From: an uncultured Clostridia bacterium
GTDB lineage: Bacteria > Bacillota > Clostridia > Oscillospirales > Acutalibacteraceae
Assembly (NCBI GenBank): GCA_947589415.1
Contig: CANQBP010000006.1
Coordinates: 1 to 64,000 of the forward strand
Direction: 5' to 3'
DNA length: 64,000 bases
Made by a program: the position numbers and the translations under genes. Below the pieces are notes generated by a model. That model made no database searches and had not been told where the DNA came from. It saw only the letters and a program-made list of their open reading frames with translations. This document shows positions 51,954 through 61,452 of this stretch, piece by piece (the first letter of the stretch is position 1; the number at the start of each line of letters is the position of its first letter).

Positions 51954-52424
51954 ATGCGAAAAGAAATAAAAACAAATGCTATGCGTATTCTTGACAGTAT
52001 GAAAATACCGTACGAAAAGCATTGTTACAGTGAATCAATTTCGGGCTGCGACGTTGCCGCCGAACTCGGAGAGGACCCCTCTTGTGTTTTCAAAACCCTT
52101 GTAACAACAGGAAAAAGCGGCAAACATTACGTCTTTCTTGTACCTGTCGCAGAACATCTCGATCTAAAAAAAGCCGCAGCTTCAGTAGGAGAAAAATCCG
52201 TGGAAATGCTGAAATCAAAGGAGCTGTTTGCTCTTACCGGATATATACACGGAGGCTGTTCGCCGATAGGAATGAAAAAATTTTTTCCGACTGTTATACA
52301 TTCCTCCGCAAAGTCCTTACAGACAATTTTTTGCAGCGGAGGAAAAATAGGTCTGCAAATAGAGCTTACGCTTGAGTCCTTATCAAAGGCGATAAAGTTT
52401 GAGCTTCATGACATAGTAGTATAA
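51954..52424 (+). CDS. ybaK: YbaK-type Cys-tRNA(Pro)/aminoacyl-tRNA deacylase
   Basis: 156 aa. MRILDSMKIPYEKHCY, CVFKTLVTTGKSGKHYVFLVPV, and the signature ALTGYIHGGCSPIGMKK, with the conserved Lys of the editing pocket, identify a single-domain YbaK. It hydrolyses mischarged Cys-tRNA(Pro). GAGGT lies before ATG. First plus-strand gene of the right arm. Confidence 0.93.
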   Translation: MRKEIKTNAMRILDSMKIPYEKHCYSESISGCDVAAELGEDPSCVFKTLVTTGKSGKHYVFLVPVAEHLDLKKAAASVGEKSVEMLKSKELFALTGYIHGGCSPIGMKKFFPTVIHSSAKSLQTIFCSGGKIGLQIELTLESLSKAIKFELHDIVV

Positions 52425-52537
52425 GTGTAATCCCCCCGAACGGTCAGGCTGCTGCGGGTCTGCCGTTGACAGACATTGTCCTTGACTTGGGAGGAGTATT
52501 TTAAATCAAACATAAACAATGAACGGAGCGTGAATTG

Positions 52538-53488
52538 ATGTTAGAACATATCGAAGAGGCATACGGTGTACTTAACGAGGTCAATAAGGCAATTCTCGGA
52601 AAGGAAAATGAAATTATTGAAATAATGACCGCATTCCTTGCAAACGGTCATGTCCTTCTTGAAGATATTCCCGGAGTAGGAAAAACTACTCTTGCCCTTG
52701 CATTTTCTAAGGCAATGGGTATGGACTGCAAAAGGATACAGTTTACACCCGATGTAATGCCGTCCGACCTTACGGGATTTTCCGTGTACAGACGTGATAA
52801 AGATAAATTTGTATATCAGCCCGGCAGCGTATTCTGTAATATTCTTCTCGCAGACGAAATAAATCGTACTTCCCCTAAAACTCAATCTGCTCTGCTTGAG
52901 GTAATGGAGGAAAGGAGAGTATCCGTAGAAGGGGTGACAAGGAAAGTACCCTCGCCATTTTTGGTTATAGCTACACAAAATCCGTCGGGAACAAGCGGTA
53001 CGCAGTTCCTGCCGGAGGCACAAATAGACAGATTTATGATAAACATGGCATTGGGATACCCCGATTTTGAAAGTGAGCTTGAAATTGCCCGTTCCACGGG
53101 AATAAATTCACGCCTGCAAAACGTTTCACCTGTACTTACCAAAGATATTTTTCTTGAAATGCAAAATGATATACATAATGTATATATAAAAGATGAGGTT
53201 TACAGATATTTGCTTCAGTTAGTTGCGGCAACAAGAAATCACCCCTATATTGAAAGAGGTGCAAGCCCCCGTGCAACTATTGCTCTTGTTAAAATGTCAA
53301 AGGCATATGCTTGGCTCAAGGGAAGAAAGTTCGTCGTCCCCGGAGATATTCAAACACAAGTACCCTATGTGCTTAGCCACCGCATTATTCCGGGTTCGTC
53401 CGCAAAACTCGGAAACGTGGATAAGACCACAATTATAAAAAATATTATTCAAACAGTCGACCTGCCGTATATGGGAGCAAAAGTATGA
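52538..53488 (+). CDS. MoxR-family AAA+ ATPase
   Basis: 316 aa from ATG 52538 (GGAGCG upstream). Walker A LLEDIPGVGKTTLALAFS (about 38), Walker B NILLADEINRTSPKTQSALLEVMEERRV (about 100), sensor 1 VIATQNPSGTSGTQFLPEAQIDRF. MoxR ATPases act as chaperones with DUF58 and transglutaminase-like membrane partners, exactly the genes that follow. Overlaps the next gene by 4 bases. Confidence 0.94.
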   Translation: MLEHIEEAYGVLNEVNKAILGKENEIIEIMTAFLANGHVLLEDIPGVGKTTLALAFSKAMGMDCKRIQFTPDVMPSDLTGFSVYRRDKDKFVYQPGSVFCNILLADEINRTSPKTQSALLEVMEERRVSVEGVTRKVPSPFLVIATQNPSGTSGTQFLPEAQIDRFMINMALGYPDFESELEIARSTGINSRLQNVSPVLTKDIFLEMQNDIHNVYIKDEVYRYLLQLVAATRNHPYIERGASPRATIALVKMSKAYAWLKGRKFVVPGDIQTQVPYVLSHRIIPGSSAKLGNVDKTTIIKNIIQTVDLPYMGAKV

Positions 53489-54576
53489 GAAAACTCGCCG
53501 CATTTATAATTATATTTGCTATCTGGTATTTTGCGGGTATGAATTTCCAGCCGAACCTTCTCACTGTATCGGTATGTCTTGCCGCTGTTGTTATTATATC
53601 ATTTATTTTTTCAAGAATAATAAGAAATAAGCTCGATGTGTACATACCTCCGCAGGAAAATCTTGCATATAAAAATACCGAAAACTCCCTGAAACTGACC
53701 GCGGAAAATAAAAGCAGTTTCCCTGTAAACCGTTTTGCGGCAAAAATTGAAATGAAATACAAGACCGACAGTAAGGGTACAATAAAAAAACTCAGCGGCA
53801 GCGCGGCAGGCAAAAATGACGGCAATACGGAGGCGGAATTTTATTTCAGTGCGCCGTACTGCGGTCTTATAGAAGCAAATATTAAAAAAATAAGAGTTTA
53901 CGACTATTTCGGCTTTTTTTCAAACTCAAAAAAACTGCGCCACGAAAAGCATGATATCTTCATAGTACCTCAAACAAAGGACATGAAAATTTTAATGCCC
54001 CCTTACGGAACATATACATCACACCCCGTTGCAGACTCATCTTCAAACAGTTCCGGAGATGACCATAGCGAAATACGTCTTTTAAGGGAGTACCGTGACG
54101 GCGACCTTATACGTCATATACACAAAAACATGACCGCAAAAACACAAAAGTTATGGATAAAGGAGTATAATAAGGAAAACGATTACATATTCGACCTTAT
54201 TCTTAATACCTCGGATGCGGCTATCACAACGGAATTGCTTGATTCACTGTATGAAATTGTTTTTGCCGTTCTCGGTACGCTTATTAAAAACGAGGTAACG
54301 GTAAAACTTCATTGGTACGATAAAAACGTAAACGGCATGAGAAATGCCGATATTTCCGATCAGGAAACTTTACTGAAAATTGTACCCGATTTATACAGGT
54401 CGGATATGAATTGTACAGCAGACGAATTTTATTATGCTTCGGGCAATCATGACAATGAAAATATGATGATAAATTCAAAGCTCGAATGGTATTTCGGGAA
54501 AAAACATATATATTCTTTTAACAAGGACAATATAGAAAATGATTTGATATGTAATGTTTTTGATTTGAGGAGGTGA
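53485..54576 (+). CDS. DUF58 protein, MoxR partner
   Basis: 363 aa. Two hydrophobic N-terminal helices (about 4-20, 25-44), then a middle region, and the DUF58 core HSEIRLLREYRDGDLIRHIH (about 192-211) followed by KNMTAKTQKLWIKEYN with a vWA-like strand order. Begins as ATG overlapping the moxR stop (ATGA type). Works with the MoxR ATPase; precise role in clostridia unknown, perhaps envelope assembly. Confidence 0.9.
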   Translation: MRKLAAFIIIFAIWYFAGMNFQPNLLTVSVCLAAVVIISFIFSRIIRNKLDVYIPPQENLAYKNTENSLKLTAENKSSFPVNRFAAKIEMKYKTDSKGTIKKLSGSAAGKNDGNTEAEFYFSAPYCGLIEANIKKIRVYDYFGFFSNSKKLRHEKHDIFIVPQTKDMKILMPPYGTYTSHPVADSSSNSSGDDHSEIRLLREYRDGDLIRHIHKNMTAKTQKLWIKEYNKENDYIFDLILNTSDAAITTELLDSLYEIVFAVLGTLIKNEVTVKLHWYDKNVNGMRNADISDQETLLKIVPDLYRSDMNCTADEFYYASGNHDNENMMINSKLEWYFGKKHIYSFNKDNIENDLICNVFDLRR

Positions 54577-57236
54577 TTCGTATTAAGAGTATAAGGAAAA
54601 CCAAAAGCATAAAAATACACACGGTTAGGACGGATATTTCAAGGAAAGAACGCTCAAAACAGGAACGTATGCGTAAACTGCCGGACAAAAATCCCTTGCT
54701 GCTTATACTGTACCTTGCAGGGATTATCGGTATAATGACAGCAGCAAATACGGTGCTGAATATTGAAAATGAATATTTTGTTGCGGCAGTAATTTTTGTT
54801 GCTGTCATTAGTACACTATTGTGGTATGTTTATTTATATCATAACAAATACTTCAATTATATTGTTATTCCCGTGAGTGCGCTGCTGATCATATTGATTT
54901 TTTTTAATATAAATTCCGTAATGGAAAATATGCAGTCGCTGTACAGCGGTTCATTTACGGGACTGTCCCCTCTCATCACGATTGTTATTTCATATATGTG
55001 CGTATTGCTTATTTTTACATTGGAATTTATTTCCCGCAATCACTCCGTAATGTTTCTTATATGCGCCGCAATTCTCACATTCGGTCCAATCTTTCAGATA
55101 AACTTCTCCCCCTTAACGGTTATTTTGATTACTGCCTTTCAATTCGGTTTCATAGTACTGAATATGAACTCCGCCCCGTCCAAAAAAAGCCTTATAGTAA
55201 AAAAACACAGGAAAACCGGATTTCTATGTACGATCATAGCCGCTGTTACAATAACACTATGCTTTCTGCCGTCATTCGTTATAGAAAACATTTATGAAAA
55301 TGACATTCTATCTCATGTGTATTTTGTTGACGGTATTATACAGAATATCGGAAAATATTTCTCTAACAGAACCGAAAACAATATCATTGACGGATCGGTC
55401 AGCAGGGGAAATCTAAATTCGAGCGGAGATAAAATATTCAGTGCCGATCTTGTCAATGCCTTTGACAAAAATCTTTATCTGAAAGCGTTCACGGGCAAAA
55501 ATTACAACGGAAATAAATGGAATAACTCACTCGAATATTTCACGGAGGATAACGGGCTGTACTTATTCGACAACACTTTGTACTCGCCAAAATTTTATCC
55601 GAGTTCAAGCAATGACCCCGATTTTTATATGTACAACTCCAATCACCGCCCGCAATACTATTATCGTGAACATTTTGTTAATAATATCATACAAAACAGC
55701 ATAAATAATTTTTTCACAAAGCTCGATAATATATTTAAAGAACATGAAATAGATGCGGAAATTATATCTGTTACAAACAGTACAACGCCGGAAAGTTCCC
55801 AAAGCATAACCGTATACGGGACAAATGATTTTTGGGCAATTATCAGCTATAAAGAAGAAAGTATTGTTTATTCCGTAAATCAACAGGAAGCCGTAACCTT
55901 ATACCTTAATTTCGGAAGTATTCCGAATTATCCCTCAAAACTTCTCACAAGAAGTTCAGATGTTGTAAATTCAATATACAGCGACGGCATTTCAACCGAA
56001 TCATACGCTGACAATAATGTAAACAGAATACGCATTACACCGGAAAGGAATAAATCAATAAACGTTCTCGTTCCGTATTATTCGGAAAAAGATGAAGGTG
56101 ATATAGCGCCGGCTATCCCCTCCGTTTCCTTTTCATACGATACTTCTTTCGGAAATACCGAAACCGCAAGGCAGCTTTATGCCGCTAATAAATGGGAGGG
56201 CAGCAAAACATACGAAGATTTTATTGATGATTATATGTCTGAAATAAAAAATGAATATACATACGTTCCCTATCAAAATATGCCGCAGCTTACACGTTTG
56301 TGCAGTGAAACGAAACTTACGGAGCTTAACGAAATCACAACATTCATACTGTACACTCTTCAAACTCATGCCTCTTATTCAACAACACCCGGAAATGTTC
56401 CGTACAACAAAGATACGGTAGAATACTTCCTCTTTGAAAATCATAAGGGATATTGCGTTCACTATGCGACCGCCGCCGCACTTATGTACAGAATGTTCGG
56501 TATTCCGTCAAGATATGTTACCGGCTATACGATAAGCAATGATATTTTAAAAGCATCGGACAGTACAAACAGCACAAGCAGTGATTACAAATACAGAGCT
56601 GACGTCACGGACAAAATGGCTCATGCATGGGTGGAAATATTTTTAAAAGATTACGGCTGGGTGCCTGTCGAGGTCACACCGAATACTAACGGTGATATGA
56701 CAGCGGAATATCCGGGATATGATAGAAGTGAAATGAACCGCATAATGGAAAAATATGATTGGCATTTCAACAAACACAATGTTACAGACTCAGATGATCA
56801 GATTGACGCTGCAAACAGCGAAATATCTCCCACTCAAATCATGCTTATAATTTTCTTTAGTCTTATATTTGCCTCTATAATTTTTCTCCCCGTAAGACTT
56901 ATGTTCGTTTTGCGTAAACAAAACTCAATCGGCTGCCGTAAACTTTTTGACAAACTTATACGCTGTCTTCACTACTGCGGTCTGCTTACAGGGTTAAACG
57001 GCTCTGAAGAACACTTTGCGGAAGTTCTATGTCATGCGGTACCCGCGGTAAGCAGCAGCGACTCCGTACGTCTGGTAGAAATACTTCAAAAAGTCAATTT
57101 CTCCGAAAACGAATTTGTTGAAACCGAAGAAAGGGATTTTGTTCAGAAAATATACGAAAAATCAGCTAAGTATCTTTACAAAAATTTGAAATGGTATAAA
57201 AAACCGATATTCAGATATATTAAGTGCTTCTGCTGA
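54573..57236 (+). CDS. Membrane transglutaminase-like protein
   Basis: 887 aa. Start is uncertain: the GTG at 54573 sits immediately after AGGAG, an ATT eight bases after GGAGG would be spaced better, and the first in-frame ATG is at 54669. Five to six TM helices in the first 220 residues, a long extracytoplasmic region, then the transglutaminase core: Cys in HKGYCVHYATAAALMYRMFG (about 628), His in MAHAWVEIFLKDYGWVPVEV (about 690), Asp nearby; a final TM (about 755-775) and a cytoplasmic tail. Third member of the moxR-DUF58-transglutaminase triad; ends at a strong terminator. Confidence 0.9.
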   Translation: MIRIKSIRKTKSIKIHTVRTDISRKERSKQERMRKLPDKNPLLLILYLAGIIGIMTAANTVLNIENEYFVAAVIFVAVISTLLWYVYLYHNKYFNYIVIPVSALLIILIFFNINSVMENMQSLYSGSFTGLSPLITIVISYMCVLLIFTLEFISRNHSVMFLICAAILTFGPIFQINFSPLTVILITAFQFGFIVLNMNSAPSKKSLIVKKHRKTGFLCTIIAAVTITLCFLPSFVIENIYENDILSHVYFVDGIIQNIGKYFSNRTENNIIDGSVSRGNLNSSGDKIFSADLVNAFDKNLYLKAFTGKNYNGNKWNNSLEYFTEDNGLYLFDNTLYSPKFYPSSSNDPDFYMYNSNHRPQYYYREHFVNNIIQNSINNFFTKLDNIFKEHEIDAEIISVTNSTTPESSQSITVYGTNDFWAIISYKEESIVYSVNQQEAVTLYLNFGSIPNYPSKLLTRSSDVVNSIYSDGISTESYADNNVNRIRITPERNKSINVLVPYYSEKDEGDIAPAIPSVSFSYDTSFGNTETARQLYAANKWEGSKTYEDFIDDYMSEIKNEYTYVPYQNMPQLTRLCSETKLTELNEITTFILYTLQTHASYSTTPGNVPYNKDTVEYFLFENHKGYCVHYATAAALMYRMFGIPSRYVTGYTISNDILKASDSTNSTSSDYKYRADVTDKMAHAWVEIFLKDYGWVPVEVTPNTNGDMTAEYPGYDRSEMNRIMEKYDWHFNKHNVTDSDDQIDAANSEISPTQIMLIIFFSLIFASIIFLPVRLMFVLRKQNSIGCRKLFDKLIRCLHYCGLLTGLNGSEEHFAEVLCHAVPAVSSSDSVRLVEILQKVNFSENEFVETEERDFVQKIYEKSAKYLYKNLKWYKKPIFRYIKCFC

Positions 57237-57245
57237 CAACATATA

Positions 57246-57288
57246 CGGGTCTGACGGTCGTAATTATTAAAAACGACTGTCAGACCCG
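57246..57288 (+). terminator. Terminator of the moxR triad
   Basis: 16-bp stem CGGGTCTGACGGTCGT/ACGACTGTCAGACCCG with one G-U pair, an 11-nt loop and a CAATTTTTAT tail. Confidence 0.9.
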
Positions 57289-57444
57289 CAATTTTTATAT
57301 TCTATAAAAAAACAGAATAAAGGCAAAAGTGCTGTTCTGCATTCTAAAATTAACCAAACAAATTCCTTACACGCAGCCGGGTGTTCACTACATGATTTTC
57401 CCGCCCGAAACGCTTATAATAATATTTTTTGCCTAAAAAACAGA

Positions 57445-57477
57445 AAACTGCTGTCAAACACTTGACAACAGCAGTTT
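57445..57477 (+). promoter_or_regulatory. Inverted repeat overlapping the rpoB -35 region
   Basis: AAACTGCTGT/ACAGCAGTTT (10 bp, 13-base loop) with an inner TGTCAA-acac-TTGACA palindrome. The right arm is the promoter spacer and the inner half is the -35 hexamer, so a protein bound here would block RNA polymerase. Alternatively a stem-loop of read-through transcripts. Confidence 0.4.
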
Positions 57478-57490
57478 ATAGTGCTATAAT
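57462..57490 (+). promoter_or_regulatory. Promoter of rpoBC
   Basis: TTGACA (57462-57467), 17-base spacer, TATAAT (57485-57490). Leader of about 170 nt to the rpoB ATG, rich in A/T, without a recognised ORF. The rplJ-rplL genes usually next to rpoB are not upstream here. Confidence 0.85.
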
Positions 57491-57665
57491 TTTAAAATGC
57501 ACCATTGTAGAAAAGTATGCCGTTTTGGTCTTTTCAACGCTCATAACACCAAAACACTAATATGCATATTAGCACAAAATCAAAAAAAAATCAAGTACTA
57601 TTTTTCGTGCTGTTTCTCGGTGCAGGCATATTTCATCAAAGCAGAATTTTGAATGGAGTGATTGT

Positions 57666-60600
57666 ATGGTAAACGTCAAACCCGTTCGACTTGGCAAAAC
57701 CGAACGAATGAGCTTCTCACATATCGACGAGGTTCTTGAAATGCCTAACCTTATCGAGATCCAGAAGGATTCATACAGATGGTTCCTCGAAAAGGGTCTT
57801 AAAGAGGTTTTTGAAGATGTGTCCGGAATAACGGACTTTTCCGGAAATCTTGTTCTTGATTTTGTGGATTATAAGCTCGACGTAACAAAGCCTAATTACA
57901 GCATAGCAGAATGTAAGGAAAGAGATGCTACATATTCGGCTCCCCTTAAAGTAACCGTACAGCTTACCAAGCCCGACGGCGAGGTTCAGGTGCATGATAA
58001 TATCTTTATGGGTGACTTTCCTCTTATGACACCGAGCGGTACATTCGTTATAAACGGTGCCGAACGTGTTATAGTTTCCCAGCTTGTCCGTTCACCGGGC
58101 GCTTACTATAAGATGGATCATGACAAATACGGCAATAAGCTGTTCAGCGCAACAGTTATACCGAACAGAGGTGCATGGCTCGAATACGAAAATGATGCAA
58201 ACAGCGTATTCTATGTCCGCATTGATAAAAACAGAAAACTGCCCGTAACTACCTTTATCAGGGCTCTCGGATATGAGAACGGTCTTGAAAGTAATTCGGA
58301 GATAATAGAATATTTCGGTGACGATAAACTCATAACCGCTACCCTTGAAAAGGATAATACCTCCAACGGAGAAGATGCACTTAAAGAAGTTTATAAAAAG
58401 CTGCGTCCGAGTGAACCGGCAACTAAAGATGCTGCGCAGGCTCATCTCAACAATCTTTTCTTTGACTCAAGACGTTATGATATGTCGAGGGTAGGAAGAT
58501 ATAAATACAATAAAAAACTCGGCATAGCAAACAGACTTGCCAATCAGGTACTCGCAAGACCAATAATAAGTGATGAAGGCGAGCTTATTGCGGAGGAAGG
58601 CGACTTTATATCCAAAGATCGGGCAATGGAAATCGAGGATATGGGCATAACGGTTGCATATGTAAAGCCGCAGGCAACTTTGAATGAGGTTCAGCCCACC
58701 GAAGTAAAAATCATATCAAACGGTATGGTCGATATATCAAAATACGTTGATTTTGATGCAAAAGAAGAATGCGGACTTAACGAAAAAGTACGCTGGGTAG
58801 TACTCAAGGAAATACTTTCAAAAGGGCTTAACGATGATGACCTTAAATTGGAGCTAAGAAAGAATAAAGATCTTCTTATCCCTAAACATATAATCGTTGA
58901 CGATATTTATGCAACGATAAACTATATGCTCACACTCTCCCACGGAATAGGAACTACCGACGACATAGATCATCTCGGTAACAGAAGAATACGCTCGGTC
59001 GGAGAGCTGCTGCAAAATCAGTTCCGTATCGGATTTACAAGACTCCAAAGAGTAATCACGGAGAGAATGACAAGCCAAGCACAAGATTATGAACACATTG
59101 ATCCGAAGTCACTTATCAACATTCGACCGGTAACTGCCGCTATAAAGGAATTTTTCGGTTCTTCTCCGCTGTCGCAGTTCATGGATCAGAATAACCCGCT
59201 TGCCGAGCTTACGCATAAGCGACGTCTTTCAGCCCTCGGTCCCGGCGGTCTTTCCCGTGACAGAGCAGGATTTGAAGTTCGTGACGTACACTATACGCAT
59301 TACGGAAGAATGTGTCCTATCGAAACGCCTGAAGGCCCTAACATCGGTCTTATCTCCTATCTTGCAACATTTGCAAAAATAAATAAATACGGTCTTATAG
59401 AAGCTCCGTATCGTAAGGTAGACAAAGAAACCGGTATAGTTACCGACCATGTTGACTATATGACGGCTGATATTGAGGATAACTACATCGTTGCGCAGGC
59501 TAACGAACCGCTTGACGAAAACGGAAGATTTGTAAATGCCAAAATAGTCGGCAGACACCGTGATGAGTTTGTTGAGGTTGAACGCTCTATGGCGGACTAT
59601 ATGGACGTTTCGCCTAAAATGGTAGTATCCGTCGCAACGGCAATGATACCGTTCCTTGAAAACGATGATGCAAACCGTGCGCTTATGGGTTCAAATATGC
59701 AGCGTCAGGCTGTTCCGCTCCTTGTTACGGAGTCACCCATAGTCGGAACGGGTATGGAATATAAAGCAGGCGTAGACTCCGGAGTATGTATAATTTCGGA
59801 AGAGGACGGCGTAGTTAAAGCTGTCAGCGCAAGGCAGATTAAGGTACAGTACGATTCCGGAAGAGTTCAAACTTTTGAGGTTACAAAATTCAGCCGTTCC
59901 AACCAAGGCACTTGTATAAATCAGGTGCCGATCGTAAACGTAGGACAAAGAGTAGAAAAAGGCGAAGTTCTCGCTGACGGCCCCGCTACACACAACGGAG
60001 AAATTTCCCTCGGAAAAAATGCCCTTATCGGCTTTATGACATGGGAAGGCTATAATTACGAGGATGCCGTTCTTCTTAATGAAAAAATCGTAAGAGATGA
60101 TGTATATACATCGATCCATATAGAGGAATACGAAACAGAGGCAAGAGATACCAAACTCGGCCCGGAAGAAATAACAAGAGAAATTCCCAATATCGGTGAA
60201 GATCAGCTCCGTGATCTTGATGAGAACGGTATTATCCATATCGGTGCAGAGGTTCATTCCGGAGATATCCTTGTAGGAAAGGTAACTCCTAAGGGAGAAA
60301 CCGAACTTACAGCAGAGGAAAGACTTCTGCGTGCTATATTCGGAGAAAAATCGAGAGAAGTCAGAGATACATCGCTGCGTGTGCCTCACGGTGAGTACGG
60401 TATTATTGTTGATGTCAAGGTATTCAACAAGGAAGATCCCGACAGCGAGCTTTCACCAGGCGTAAATAAGGTAGTAAGATGCTATATTGCACAAAAGCGT
60501 AAAATACAGGTCGGAGATAAAATGGCAGGCCGACACGGCAATAAGGGTGTCGTTTCGAGAATACTCCCCGAAGAGGATATGCCTTTCCTCCCCGACGGCA

Positions 60601-61430
60601 GACCGCTTGATATCGTTCTTAACCCCCTCGGCGTACCTTCACGAATGAATATCGGTCAGGTACTTGAGGTACACCTCGGCTATGCCGCAAAGGCTCTCGG
60701 CTGGAAGATCATGACTCCCGTATTTGACGGCGCACATGAAGATGATATATTCCAATGCTTTAAAGATGCGGGAATAAGTGAGGACGGTAAAATAAGGCTA
60801 AGGGACGGACGAACGGGTGAATATTTCGATAATCCCGTTACGGTCGGATATATGTATTACCTCAAGCTGCACCACCTTGTTGACGATAAAATCCACGCAC
60901 GTTCAACAGGCCCCTACTCACTTATTACACAACAGCCTCTCGGCGGTAAAGCCCAGTTCGGCGGACAGCGTTTCGGTGAAATGGAGGTATGGGCACTTGA
61001 GGCATACGGTGCGGCATATACACTCCAAGAAATTCTTACCGTAAAATCCGATGACGTGGTCGGACGTGTCAAGACATATGAGGCTATTGTTAAGGGACAG
61101 AATATTCCTAAGCCGGGTATTCCGGAATCATTTAAGGTGCTTATTAAGGAATTTCAGTCACTCGCACTCGATATAAAAGTATATGACAAAAACAATAACG
61201 AAATTGACCTTTCCGTTGACTTAGATGATGATGCACCTGTCGATGCAACTATACTTGACGAAAAGAACATATTAGATGAATCCGATGAGGAAATCGAAGG
61301 CTACCAGTATACAGATAAAAACGGCGATGATGAAATTATCGAAAAGGACGAATTTGATGATGACGAATTTAACTTTGATAAAGATGATTACGCCGATATT
61401 GACGGAAACGATGACGATGATAATTTCTAA
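57666..61430 (+). CDS. rpoB: RNA polymerase beta subunit
   Basis: 1254 aa. Begins [20 protein letters not shown], with GGAGTG before ATG. Rifampicin pocket [20 protein letters not shown] then [14 protein letters not shown] (about 498-532): all main resistance positions are wild type, but the Gln normally before LSQ (E. coli 510) is Pro. Later conserved blocks: [40 protein letters not shown]. It ends in a strongly acidic tail ([20 protein letters not shown]). Cotranscribed with rpoC, 22 bases downstream. Confidence 0.98.
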   Translation: MVNVKPVRLGKTERMSFSHIDEVLEMPNLIEIQKDSYRWFLEKGLKEVFEDVSGITDFSGNLVLDFVDYKLDVTKPNYSIAECKERDATYSAPLKVTVQLTKPDGEVQVHDNIFMGDFPLMTPSGTFVINGAERVIVSQLVRSPGAYYKMDHDKYGNKLFSATVIPNRGAWLEYENDANSVFYVRIDKNRKLPVTTFIRALGYENGLESNSEIIEYFGDDKLITATLEKDNTSNGEDALKEVYKKLRPSEPATKDAAQAHLNNLFFDSRRYDMSRVGRYKYNKKLGIANRLANQVLARPIISDEGELIAEEGDFISKDRAMEIEDMGITVAYVKPQATLNEVQPTEVKIISNGMVDISKYVDFDAKEECGLNEKVRWVVLKEILSKGLNDDDLKLELRKNKDLLIPKHIIVDDIYATINYMLTLSHGIGTTDDIDHLGNRRIRSVGELLQNQFRIGFTRLQRVITERMTSQAQDYEHIDPKSLINIRPVTAAIKEFFGSSPLSQFMDQNNPLAELTHKRRLSALGPGGLSRDRAGFEVRDVHYTHYGRMCPIETPEGPNIGLISYLATFAKINKYGLIEAPYRKVDKETGIVTDHVDYMTADIEDNYIVAQANEPLDENGRFVNAKIVGRHRDEFVEVERSMADYMDVSPKMVVSVATAMIPFLENDDANRALMGSNMQRQAVPLLVTESPIVGTGMEYKAGVDSGVCIISEEDGVVKAVSARQIKVQYDSGRVQTFEVTKFSRSNQGTCINQVPIVNVGQRVEKGEVLADGPATHNGEISLGKNALIGFMTWEGYNYEDAVLLNEKIVRDDVYTSIHIEEYETEARDTKLGPEEITREIPNIGEDQLRDLDENGIIHIGAEVHSGDILVGKVTPKGETELTAEERLLRAIFGEKSREVRDTSLRVPHGEYGIIVDVKVFNKEDPDSELSPGVNKVVRCYIAQKRKIQVGDKMAGRHGNKGVVSRILPEEDMPFLPDGRPLDIVLNPLGVPSRMNIGQVLEVHLGYAAKALGWKIMTPVFDGAHEDDIFQCFKDAGISEDGKIRLRDGRTGEYFDNPVTVGYMYYLKLHHLVDDKIHARSTGPYSLITQQPLGGKAQFGGQRFGEMEVWALEAYGAAYTLQEILTVKSDDVVGRVKTYEAIVKGQNIPKPGIPESFKVLIKEFQSLALDIKVYDKNNNEIDLSVDLDDDAPVDATILDEKNILDESDEEIEGYQYTDKNGDDEIIEKDEFDDDEFNFDKDDYADIDGNDDDDNF

Positions 61431-61452
61431 TTGAAAGGGGAATTGCTGACGT

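Noticed and set aside
59733-60389. 218-aa minus-strand ORF inside rpoB
   Set aside because: Antisense to strongly conserved rpoB coding sequence; an artefact of codon usage.
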